The notes below the pieces were generated by a model that ran no database searches, was not told the DNA's origin, and saw nothing but the letters and a program-made list of their open reading frames with translations. This document shows positions 12,128 to 24,545 of a DNA stretch of 64,000 nucleotides, piece after piece. The number at the start of each line of letters is the position of its first letter. Position 1 is the stretch's first letter. The stretch lies in assembly GCA_036768485.1 (NCBI GenBank), contig JAVLUZ010000417.1, positions 248,001 to 312,000 on the forward strand. Direction: 5' to 3'. Both the position numbers and the translations under genes were made by a program. The stretch comes from Mermis nigrescens (lineage: Eukaryota; Nematoda; Enoplea; Mermithida; Mermithidae).

Positions 12128-13337
12128 ATGCAGCGGATACCCGCACCCGCACCCGCACCCGCTATTACCCGCGTCTTTTTTGGTACCCGCACCCGCACCC
12201 GCACCCGCTATTCCGAAATTTTTCTACCCGCACTCCGCACCCGCTAAAAATATTATGATAAAACAGCGGGTGGCGGATAATAATAATGAGAATTTACGAA
12301 AAAGACAAAACGATTCTGTGGCAGTGGCACGTTAATGAAAAAACCAAAATGTATAACAGTGTGTTCTAACGTACCAGTACAAATTGGAAAAGCGAACATC
12401 TACTTGTAATGAGTCATATTTTTAAGTACCCTCTGGACTGCAGATACATGTTCAAGCTCTCTTATGGTTAATTCCAATTATGCGAATTATGCTTTTTAAA
12501 AAAGAAGGGTCTAGGTGCCAGTCTTTACATGCATCAGTTCAACCACTCTAGCGTGCGTAGAGATATTATGCAGCAATGTATTGTACATTGCTTTTTTAAG
12601 ACGAAGTAGGACGTTTTGGCACTGCCGTTTTGGCGCCATACTCGTTGTAATATTATTAATTATTTACATTTAATTTATGAATAAAGTATAATACAGATTC
12701 TGAGAGCTCATTCAATTCTCTACGTGATGGTACAAATTACTTTTAAAATATCTTTGACTTTAATGAGATAATTAAACGCATCTAAAAATACACTGGATTT
12801 TCTACAGTTTTTCAGTCGTACACAAATGAATACTCGTCGATTCTGAATATATAATTTACTTAAAAATCGCTTCAAAATTAATGTACTTAGAATATTTTTT
12901 AAGTTGCTGGCGCGAAAACGTCGTAGACCCTTTTTAAGAAGAGAATGACAACAACAAGTGTCTAAACATTGTATTCTGCAAAGTGCAAATATATTACTCA
13001 TATTGGTCAATGGTTCAATCATTGACAATTTACTTATCTTTAGTTTGCAAATTTAATTCATTGAGAGAGTAGTCTGCAAAGAAAAAGACAATCAGCTTGA
13101 AGATTAATATGAATTTTGCACACAGTAAATAACTGCATTAAGCGGAAAAAATGGAGCATTTTTAGCCCTATTTATATTATGCTATATCTCACTGCTAAAC
13201 CCGCCACCCGCCACCCGTACCCGCTATTTTTAAGGTGCGACACCTGCACCCGCACCCGCACCCGCTAAAGCAAAATTTTGGTACCCGCACCCGCACTCCG
13301 CACCTGCTATTCCAAAAAATGTGCACCCGCTGCATCC

Positions 13338-13338
<1 letters not shown>
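12125..13338. mobile_element. Non-autonomous element with GGGATGCAGCGG termini and ACCCGC arrays
   Basis: Begins GGGATGCAGCGG and ends CCGCTGCATCCC as inverted termini. Just inside each end are irregular tandem ACCCGC / CACCCG hexamers (12140-12250 and 13200-13330). It is flanked on both sides by TA microsatellite. The interior has no transposase; the 102-codon minus-strand frame at 12720-13028 has no recognised domain and is duplicated in the mirror copy. Possibly hAT-like, but no 8-bp duplication can be read inside TA repeats. Confidence 0.7.

Positions 13339-13340
<2 letters not shown>

Positions 13341-13406
<66 letters not shown>
13341..13406. repeat. (AT)n microsatellite at the palindrome centre
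   Basis: Pure AT tract lying between the two mirrored GGGATGCAGCGG elements; it is the symmetry axis of the giant inverted repeat. Confidence 0.95.
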
Positions 13407-13408
<2 letters not shown>

Positions 13409-13409
<1 letters not shown>

Positions 13410-14613
13410 GGATGCAGCGGGTGCACATTTTTTGGAATAGCGGGTGCGGGTGCGAGGTACCAAAATTTTGCTTTAGCGGGTGCGGGTGCGGGTTTCGCAC
13501 CTTAAAAATAGCGGGTACGGGTGGCGGGTGGCGGGTTTAGCAGTGAGATATAGCATAATATAAATAGGACTAAAAATGCTCCATTTTTTGTCCGCTTAAT
13601 GCAGTTATTTACTGTGTGCAAAATTCATATTAATCTTCAAGCTGATTGTCTTTTTCTTTGCAGACTACTCTCTCAATGAATTAAATTTGCGAACTAAAGA
13701 TAAGTAAATTGTCAATGATTGAACCATTGACCAATATGAGTAATATATTTGCACTTTGCAGAATACAATGTTTAGACACTTGTTGTTATCATTCTCTTCT
13801 TAAAAAGGGTCTACGACGTTTTCGCGCCAGCAACTTAAAAAATATTCTAACTACATTAATTTTGAAGCAATTTTTAAGTAAATTATATATTCAGAATCGA
13901 CGAGTATTCATTTGTGTACGACTGAAAAACTGTAGAAAATCCAGTGTATTTTTAGACGCGTTTAATTATCTCATTAAATTCAAAGATATTCTAAAAGTAA
14001 TTTGTACCATCACGTAGAAAATTGAATGAGCTTTCAGAATCTGTATTATACTTTAATCATAAATTAAATGTAAATAATTAATAATATTACAACGAGTATG
14101 GCGCCAAAACGGCAGTGCCAAAACGTCCTACTTCGTCTTAAAAAACAATGTACAATACATTGCTGCATAATATCTCTACTCACGCTGGAGTGGTTGAACT
14201 GATGCATGTAAAGACTGGCACCTAGACCCTTCTTTTTTTAAAAAGCATAATTCGCATAATTGGAATTAACCATAAGAGAGCTTGAACATGTATCTGCAGT
14301 ACAGAGGGTACCTAAAAATATGACTCATTACAAGTAGATGTTCGCTTTTCCAATTTGTACTGGTACGTTAGAACACACTGTTATACATTTTGGTTTTTTC
14401 ATTAACGTGTCACTGCCTCAGAATCGTTTTGTCTTTTTCGTAAATTCTAATTATTATTATCCGCCACCCGCTGTTTTATCATAATATTTTTAGCGGGTGC
14501 GGGTGCGGGTGCGGGTAGCAAAATTTCGGAATAGCGGGTGCGGGTGCGGGTGCGGGTACCAAAAAGAAGCGGGTAATAGCGGGTGCGGGTGCGGGTGCGG
14601 GTATCCGCTGCAT

Positions 14614-14616
<3 letters not shown>
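13409..14616. mobile_element. Mirror copy of the GGGATGCAGCGG element
   Basis: Reverse-complement copy of 12125-13338 with the same termini, hexamer arrays and interior. The mirrored open frames (13709-14017 against 12720-13028) differ at only a few residues, so the copies are recent duplicates or are kept alike by conversion. Confidence 0.75.

Positions 14617-14677
<61 letters not shown>
14617..14677. repeat. (TA)n microsatellite
   Basis: TA tract at the outer end of the mirrored element, corresponding to 12042-12124 in the left arm. Confidence 0.95.
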
Positions 14678-14679
<2 letters not shown>

Positions 14680-16340
14680 TAGGTAGCTGCGTTAGCGCGT
14701 ACCTATAATATACTTGGGTACCCCTAACACCTGTGCACCCTGCACCCCCCTACAGCTATAACGGGACACTTCTGGGAGGTGCGTTTTTTTTAAAAGAAAG
14801 ATAATAAAAAAATTCGCTGCCCGTGTTTTTTTGTTTTTCTTGAAACTCAAAACTGGCTGTGTAAAGAAGGTGTAAAGTTTTTTGTAACGTTATAACATAG
14901 GACAAATTTTGGGACCTTTTTACTGCGGCATGTGGATAACTGAGTATTGATGACTCGAACAATTAAACAGCATAGGATTATCGAGGAATGGATTCTCCAG
15001 ATTACCGTTTTTTGTTTTTCTAAATTCGCATTGGTTCTTGAATGGCAGTGTAAAGAGTGCGAAAATCTGGGGGTGAAAAAGCACTTTTTGGACGAGTTTT
15101 CAAGCTGCTTATGTCTGATACTAACTCCGGTTATGAGTTTTTTAAAATGTTTTCTGACAGAAACGTAGAGCGGATCAAGGGATACATTCTACATATAAGC
15201 AAAGTCTTCTACGCTCTATGGTGAGTTAGATCCTGGGGTTTAAAGTTTACACTCTAGTGGATGGTGTAAAAAACGGATTTTAAGTAAGATTTCTCTGCCA
15301 AATTTTTCCGCTTATGAGTCAGGGTAGATTGAATACAGCAGTAATAAAGTGCCTCTCAGGGGCTACAGATCGCAGCAAACCGCATTTAAAAAAACGCAAT
15401 ATTGAGTTATTTATGGGGGTGTAAAGTTCGAAATCAGACGTGAAAAATGGGCGAAAAAACACGTTTTTTCCCCAATTTTGATTGGTAAATCATATCAAAT
15501 AATTTTTGCAACAAAATTTTTGCACATAGAAATGTACTACGACTCAAAAGCTACAAACTGTATCAAACCGAATTTCTTTACACTCAATGGGGAATACGGT
15601 ACGGATTTTTAAAGTTTACAATGTTCTGAATGATGGAAAATATGTCTTTGTTTGGGTTTTGTTCGCCACTTTTCCTTTCAGAAGTCAGGATAGGTCCAAT
15701 AGAATAAAAATAAAGTGCCTTATATGGGGTGTACGTCATAGCGAATCGCGTATGTCTGAACCAATATTGAGCGACTGTAAAGTCAAGAATGGGGTGCTTT
15801 AAACAGGTTTCTGTCTTATTTCTTTCTGCCAGCTTCTCCGGTTATGAGTCAGGGACATGATTCTCAAGTCTGTAAATGAGCCTGAGACCAAATTCGATAC
15901 GCAATTTTGGCGCGTATGTTTACACTCAACAGTTCAGTAAAGTGGTTTAAACCAATGTTAATTTATCCTTACGACATTATGGAGACTTACTATTTTCTTA
16001 AAAGTTGGTCGTAATATCGAAGCAATATTGAAATTACGATACTGACTAAAATCTTTTTTACACTAGAAGTTAACATATTGTTTACACTACATATTATTCT
16101 TCGTTTTAGAGCTTGCGGAAAGCTAATTTTTTCCTTATGACTATAACTTTTTAAGGAATCAAGTGTGAGAAGTCGGTTAGACACATTTTTTACACAACAG
16201 TGGTGTAAACTGTTTTACACCTAATGTTAATCTGTCATCAGACCATTGTTGAGACGTGATGTCTTTATAAATGTTGATTGTAATATCGGCGTAATATCAG
16301 ATTTACAAATCCGACTAAAATCTTCTGTGCATTATGTGTA

Positions 16341-17145
16341 TGTAAGTAAACACTGCATATGAACTTTTGACCTACAGCCTTGCAAAAACATAATATTTTT
16401 CTTAAATTCAAAAAAACAATAAAATAGAATATGTATACATAAAAGTATAGACCACACAAAAAGCGTAAAAAACGCGTTTTTGTGCAAAGAGCAAATTTTT
16501 GACATGTTTTTGGTGGTTTTTTGTAAAAGTTAGGTTGAAAATCCTATATCCAGTACCTACCTTGTCGTACCTAATACGCTAGTGCTTACCAACATTATTC
16601 ATACACGCAATGTGATAAATATCATTCTAAAATTTACTGAAACAAGCACGTAATAACATGCAAGAAATTTTCCACATATGTATATGTATTTAGCTATCTT
16701 CAATCATAGCGATTGGACAAAAATCATTGCGCCCCGTTTGCTACGCAATCTACCCAACTGTAAAGAAATGTCCACTTGAACGACGCATGCATTTTACCTT
16801 GAAATGCGTGTTTCTTAGGTCGATTAGCCAGTGCATTGCTGCGGGCAGTGACTAAATAAGAGTCAGCGAGAAGTAAAATGACAAAACGTGAGATTATTTG
16901 TTTAAGTTGCATCATGGTCGAAGTAAGCAACGATCAGAAACGCTAAGTGAATTCCAGCTTGAGCACGGAAAATGATGCTGCTTCGAACTTCAGCTAAATA
17001 ATATTGCAAACGCGCGGAGTCGGAATATAATTCATACACAATGCAAGTATAAATTGCTGAGATGAAAGCAGTACCTAATGACATTCGCTAGAACACTGAC
17101 AAAGATAGGAATAACTACTGTTTTTTGCTAACAAAAAGTTGGGTA
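16341..17145. other. Intron 1 sequence, nothing recognised
   Basis: No domain-bearing frame, no clear element termini. It lies between the giant inverted repeat and the TA-flanked element at 17146. Confidence 0.4.
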
Positions 17146-19426
<2,281 letters not shown>

Positions 19427-20318
19427 CGAGGGGTGTCCCATAAGTCCTTAGGTTTTTCTGCAAAAATGGACCATTGTTTGCCGTTTTTTGTCAGAATATT
19501 ACTTTGCTTATTTTAGCAAAACTTGCAAAATTTCAGTAAATTTCGCCATATATTCTATAAATTATTTAGATTTTTGATGAATTTTTAGCGACTTATTTAC
19601 CCCCAATTTTTGAAAATTGAACTTAGTGAAAAAACAACACTCTTCGTTTTGATGCCAAAATTTCAAAAAAAGATCGGCATGAATACTAACTAGAAGGTAG
19701 CCTGGTCAATGCTCTTTTTTTCAAATGGCATTCCACATTGAAACGCCATCTCTGTATGGAACAGGGTTTCCAGAATCAAAACAACCCATTTTCAGCGACA
19801 TTTGTGAGGTTAGGTGCACCTGATTAGTTAATATTAGCAGCCGATTAAAAAGCCATTGTGGTTTCCATAGAGAATACACTCAGGACAGTTCATTTCAAAA
19901 TTCAGTTAGCTATGATCAACAGTTTGAAAACTGTAGGAACTTTTGTGAAACCAAAAAGCCAACTTTTTTGCAGTCGAAAAAAATTGTTGAATGAGACAAT
20001 ATTTTGCCTATTTTCTACCGATCAGAATGAGCCTAATTAAAACGGCTCCACAGTGAAGAACAGTAGACTCCCTGCTACCAATGTGTTCAATAAAAGTCTG
20101 TATACTGTTACTGTAAACAAAGTGAGGAATGAAGAACCATTTTGAGACACCCTGTCTTATTACTATTTTCCTATGCCCAATATTTCCTTCAAAATGAAAC
20201 GAACGGAAACATAATTTTGTCAATATTCCTTAAAGATGTCAAGGTACATTCTAACCAAAAATGGCCTGACAAAATCAATTTCCCTGTAAAAAGCTAAGGA
20301 TTTCTGGGACACCCCTCG
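19427..20318. mobile_element. TA-flanked element with CGAGGGGTGTCCCA termini
   Basis: Starts CGAGGGGTGTCCCATAAGTC and ends GGACACCCCTCG, with TA on both sides, the pattern of a mariner-type or derived MITE. Inner terminal sequence (CCTTAGG... / ...CTAAGGATT) is also complementary. About 890 bp, interior without an intact transposase. It interrupts an older sequence rich in 'atagcta' words on both flanks. Confidence 0.75.
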
Positions 20319-20711
20319 TATTTGAAACTTGAAAAAAACAACTATATATCATTTCTGAACTGTATCCTTCTTAGTCCAAAAAAGGCTACCTATATAGCTA
20401 GTTTACTGAGACAAAAAAGGCTGTATGGCAATGTTTTTCGGCCAAAATGGCTATATATACCTATCAGTTTTTTGAAGCTTAGGGGGGGAGAAATGCCCCT
20501 CTAATCCCCATACCCCTGTGTACCCATTATAGATTCTGAAACGCAAAATTTTCCGATTCTTAAAATGGTGTCTTTGACGTATACCTATAAAATAACCCAC
20601 ATCGGTTTAAATCAAGGAAGAGGGAGTTAAAAATGTTCACGGCCGATCTCCTTAATTCCCATGCCGAAAATTCCGTTCAGGCGAGCAATATCAAAATAAT
20701 TTTGCTTCAAG

Positions 20712-20959
20712 GAATTTGACGATGCTCGCGACGCCGAAGAAGCCGTCTATAAAAGCAATGGCCGAGAATTGCGTGGCGAAAGAATAATCGTAGAAATGAC
20801 AAAACGTCCTCCGCGTGGGCGTGATAATTTCAGATTCGGCGGTGGAGGCGGGGGGCGTTTTGATTCGTATGGCGGACGCAGTGGGGGTGGAGGCGGATAC
20901 CGTGGCGGAGGCGGAGGCGGTGATTTTTACCGAGAGCCAACCCGGCGCCGCGAGGATAA
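20712..20959 (+). CDS. B52: SR splicing factor exon 2: end of RRM1 and Gly-rich linker
   Basis: Follows a TTTTGCTTCAAG acceptor in phase 0 and continues RRM1 as EFDDARDAEEAVYKSNGREL..., with the final beta strand ERIIVEM. The next 45 residues form an Arg/Gly-rich hinge (RPPRGRDNF, then runs of five to six Gly with Tyr and Arg) linking the two RRMs, as in B52/SRSF4-6. The exon ends at 20959, just before a GTGAGC donor, in phase 2; joining it to 23633 restores an Asn codon. If the intron is retained, the donor itself supplies an in-frame TGA, so unspliced transcripts would encode only RRM1 and the hinge. Confidence 0.9.
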
Positions 20960-21337
20960 GTGAGCCGAATTCATTTTTTGAGGGTTTTTAATAGAATCCG
21001 CATACATGATCCGGGTAGGGAGGTTGGAGAAGGGTTTTTCGCACCATAATAGAGTTCGCGATTTTTCAAAAGTTTCTAAAAATTCGCAGAAAAGGAGCTG
21101 TTTTGAACGTTTTTAGCTGAACCTGCTTCTTCAAAAGTATTGACTTTGCGGCGCTCATTTTCTGGCTATTTCTTCAATTTGTTCGGTTGATTTTTGAAAT
21201 ATTTTTAGTTTTTATGCTTTAGAACGATACAGAATCTTCAGAAACGCCGTGAAACGATGGTTTTGACCACACTTAAGCGTGGGGTATGCACTCCCGAGAA
21301 GGCCGAATACCCCTTCCAAACCTGGGCAATGGCTGAC

Positions 21338-21645
21338 GGTTCGCCCCGTCCAACTTTCAGCCAAAAGGGTGGGTGGGTCCTTAGACACTGAAAAAGGTGG
21401 GTCTGTCCCTGAAAAAAGGTGGGTCGTTCAGCTAAATTAGTGGGTCAGTCACTGAAAAAAGGTGGGTCCATCCATGAAAAAGATGTCGAACAGTGTACTA
21501 AGATGGTTCCTGTGCATGTTTTGCAAACTGGTCATGATATACTGTATCTAGCATTTCCAAAAATTATCTCCAAAAATTTTCTCCCTGTACAAAACATAGC
21601 CCCGTCCAAGTTACCCCTTCGCCCCGTCCAACTTTTGGTTCGGCC
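21338..21645. repeat. GTGGGTC minisatellite with flanking direct repeats
   Basis: About five imperfect units resembling GGTGGGTCNNTCNCTGAAAA lie at 21364-21485. CGCCCCGTCCAACTTT occurs at 21342 and again near 21620. Non-coding, in SR intron 2. Confidence 0.65.
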
Positions 21646-21671
21646 CGTCCTGGTGATGGGCCGATATGGGG

Positions 21672-21845
21672 CATTTCCCAGGTGTGCCCCCTTCCCCAAA
21701 AACCAAAATACCCCCCTGAATTCAATTCAAAAATTTTCTTAGCAATTTTTTTCATGTCAATGAGATATTCTTCTCTATGAGAAACGTTAAAAAATGGTGA
21801 CTTTTCGAAAATCTTGCATCCCCATAATTTTGGTGCTGCTCACGT
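21672..21845 (-). repeat. Family C MITE, truncated copy
   Basis: Retains 'aaccaaaatacccccctgaattcaa', 'gagaaacgttaaaaaatggtg' and 'ttggtgctgctcacgtatg' in family order. The left end is not canonical. Confidence 0.55.
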
Positions 21846-22010
21846 ATGGTTTTGACGCATATTCATCATTTTTGTGCACAAAAACGGCACTTTAAAATTT
21901 AGATCTTAAAATTTAAATTTAAGAAATTTAAAACTTTTTTAAATTTCAAATTCAAACTTTAAAAAAATTTTAATTTAAATTCCAAAAACTTTAAAATTCG
22001 CGCACGCATA

Positions 22011-22681
22011 GCTTTTTTGTACTCGACAAAGATTTTCGCGCTTCGCGCCGGAATTAGTATGTAATTGTCTGATCTATTTGCCTTTATAACACTAAAAGAG
22101 TTCAAAGGGCAGAGATGTCAAAATTTCACGGCGCGTCACTATTTTATTTCTCTTTTGTTGAATCGTCTAGCATTGAGCTTGAGCTTAAAAGTTTGTATTA
22201 ATCAGCATATTCTAGTGCTTCTTACTAAGTTGAGCCGTATGTTTGTTAGAAGCTTAAATGTGACTTGAACTTAAGATGAAAAAGGTGAAAATGGTTTTGT
22301 ACAAATTTGATTATTTTCTGTTTTGTTAGTCTTCTTAAGGCTTCAAAATTGTATTTAGGGCGGTAAAAATGATTTAATTTTTGGCGCTTTGTATAACCTT
22401 CATAAGTTTCCTTAATTGTTTGTCCGTATAAAGGTTTCAAATTCTGAACTGAAACTGTAAATCTCAAAATTTTTCGTATTTTCTATAATATACAGTCATA
22501 AACCCGTAAATTGACTAAATTACACTATTAAAGGTCGAAAATCACAGTTTAATCATGCAGAACGTATTACTGTTCCATATTTTATACACTAGAATTTACA
22601 TGTACAAAACGTTGAAAGACTTGGAGACCGTTTGTCTTTTTTAGATGTATAAATGGACCCTGCTTTCATTAAAAAACACTG
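22011..22681. repeat. Family A MITE, degenerate copy
   Basis: Left end CTTTTTTGTACTCGACAAAG and right end AAAAAACACTG match family A. It contains a CGCTTCGCGCCG box at about 22038. The left terminal bases are eroded and no duplication is readable. Confidence 0.6.
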
Positions 22682-23632
22682 TCCACACATAATATGTAAG
22701 AGTGGCGTACGTATTACGGTTCAAAATTTCGGGAGATATTTCAATACTCTGTGACAAACGATCGACTGTTTTCTGAAGAATATAGTGTCTTTCAATTTTT
22801 TTGCAAAAAATTACAAAAAGTCATCTGAAAATTGTCTAAAAACGCAAGTGTTTGCCCAAAAGTTGCGGGGGAGGGATGAAATATTTAAGCCTTTGGGTGT
22901 GATGAATGACGACCAACTTTGAGTGGGGTGTCGTGTCTCCCATAGGTGGGCAAGGAGGGATGGCCAGAGGGGTGAAATTCAAAAACGGTCATACAGTATC
23001 ATGGATCCTAAAATGGGTTGAGGTAATATATTGAAATTGTTATCTATTTAAGCATATTAAAAGGTCATTCTCGGTATCAGATTGTAGATGAATTCAATTC
23101 CATTATTTTTCTAAATAATGTCAATTTTAAACAAATGTACATATTAAGTGAATATTTCACTACTTTGTGACAAACAATTGATAAAAGCGTAGGATTGTGA
23201 AAAATTAATACTTTTGCAGTAATATAACTGTTGACGGAACTTTTTGTAAACAGAGCCATATTTTTCCACTGTGAAATCTAAATTTTCTCTACAGCAACTT
23301 ATGTTTCAACAAAATCGCCTGACAGTACCCGGTTTCTCAAAATCTAAGGGAGGGGTAATACCCCCTCTCACCCCTCCCTATGCCCTTATGTGGTGTCTCC
23401 TATCCTCCGCAAAAGTATTAACTTCACACTTTTTGTATATTTCTGTCACATAATAGTGAACGCACCGCAGTCATATTGCAAGGGTCAACTAAGTACTGTA
23501 GCCTTTTGGTGATCAAAACTCCCCAAAACCCTTCAAGAACAAGTATGGCAGTCATGTTCATTTCTAGTAGGGTGAATTACGATGTAATTATAAATTAGCG
23601 TTTGCTTACTATCTAAATTATGTACTTTTCAG
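22682..23632. other. SR intron 2 sequence, no gene
   Basis: Contains 'ggaggggtaataccccctctcacccctcccta' type repeat material around 23350, also seen near 6340 and 32070. No recognisable coding. Confidence 0.4.
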
Positions 23633-23696
23633 CTACCCAACGCAGACCAGGTACCGCGTTATAGTGGAGAATTTGTCCAGCAGGTGTTCCTGGCAG
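23633..23696 (+). CDS. B52: SR splicing factor exon 3: start of RRM2
   Basis: Short 64-nt exon after a TGTACTTTTCAG acceptor. In phase with exon 2 it reads YPTQTRYRVIVENLSSRCSWQ, the start of the pseudo-RRM typical of SR proteins (V-I-V-E-N-L-S-S-R), ending in the SWQ of the invariant SWQDLKD heptapeptide. The GTATCG donor follows directly in phase 0. The rest of the heptapeptide is at the start of the next exon, which confirms the junction. Confidence 0.93.
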
Positions 23697-24304
23697 GTAT
23701 CGATTGAAGTTTAATACTCGTATTTGTAAACAATACGTATACGCATTTCATTTATATTACGTGTGCACATCTGCGTATAGAAACGGTCGAAATTTTTGAA
23801 AAAAATTAATCTGCTAATTCTCGATTTTCAGTGTTGAATGCCCTCCGATTTCCGAGCGTTTTTTGGTTTTCTGATTTATTGTGCGAAGTTGATTAAATGA
23901 CCTTATTGTATTCTCATAGCCTAGCGTACTACCCGTTTAAATCGTTATGAATGAGAGAAACAGATGTTCAACGCGTAGTGTACGAGTACATTAATCCTGA
24001 AAAATCGGTCGCGGATCCCACTTAGTGTCGCTCGCCCGTAATCCGAGCGTACAAAACGTCCGCTTTCGTTCCCACCCTGTCCAATAGTCTCGTTTTCTAC
24101 CATGCGACCGAGCTTTTAGCGTTCAAACGCGTGCCTTTTTTCTGCTGGTGTCGATCGATACGCTGTGATACTGACAACACGTGTTAAATTATTACCTTCA
24201 TCATTTTCGTTCGTTTCGTGCGATCAAGTGAATGACCGATCGATCGATCGTGCGTTTTGTCTTATGCATTCTTGCAGCATGCTACGGTAATTTAGCAGCC
24301 TTAG
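23697..24304. other. SR intron 3 start, no feature recognised
   Basis: Single-copy looking sequence with a short GATC repeat near 24238. No recognisable gene. Confidence 0.4.
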
Positions 24305-24545
24305 CATACGTGGGCAGCACCTAAATTCTGGGGGTTGCTAGCTTTTTCAAAGGTCAAAAAATGGCATTAAAAATGGTGGTATGGCTAAAAAACACCATTT
24401 TTAACGTTTCTCATCGAGCACTATCCGTTGGCATCAAAAAATTGCGAAAAAAACAGAAAATTTTAAAAATTGAATTCTGTGGGGTATTTTGGTTTCTCGG
24501 GGGGGGGGGGTGTGCATACCCCCAAACCCCTCGCGCCCAGGTGTG
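24305..24545 (+). repeat. Family C hAT-type MITE
   Basis: Begins CATACGTGGGCAGCACC and ends CGCCCAGGTGTG. The flanking octamers AGCCTTAG and GGCCTGAG match at six of eight positions. Internal landmarks ('aaaaatggcattaaaaatgg', 'gagcactatccgttggcatc', run of G before TGTGCATACCCCC) define the family consensus orientation used here. Confidence 0.75.

Larger units (their letters stand above)
10240..16340. repeat. Giant imperfect inverted repeat, about 3-kb arms
   Basis: Sequence left of about 13373 recurs in reverse complement to the right. Corresponding landmarks have coordinate sums near 26,720-26,750: GTCTACATAATG near 10750 against CATTATGGAGAC at 15975; AACCGGAG near 10880 against CTCCGGTTATGAG near 15837; the 12720-13028 block against 13709-14017. 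The inner 1.2 kb is nearly identical; the outer parts are noticeably more diverged. The centre is an AT microsatellite. It lies wholly within SR intron 1 and has no credible protein-coding gene; the mirrored 102-codon frames at 12720-13028 and 13709-14017 are explained by the repeat itself. Confidence 0.85.

Noticed and set aside
12720..13028. 102-codon minus-strand frame, mirrored at 13709-14017
   Set aside because: Its apparent conservation comes from the inverted repeat of DNA; no domain is recognised and the substitutions give no clear sign of coding constraint.
13195..13540. Frames of about 100 codons with long Ile-Tyr runs on both strands
   Set aside because: They are translations of AT microsatellite and ACCCGC arrays; the same happens at 8021-8236, 14447-14682 and 18324-18714. 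No gene signals.
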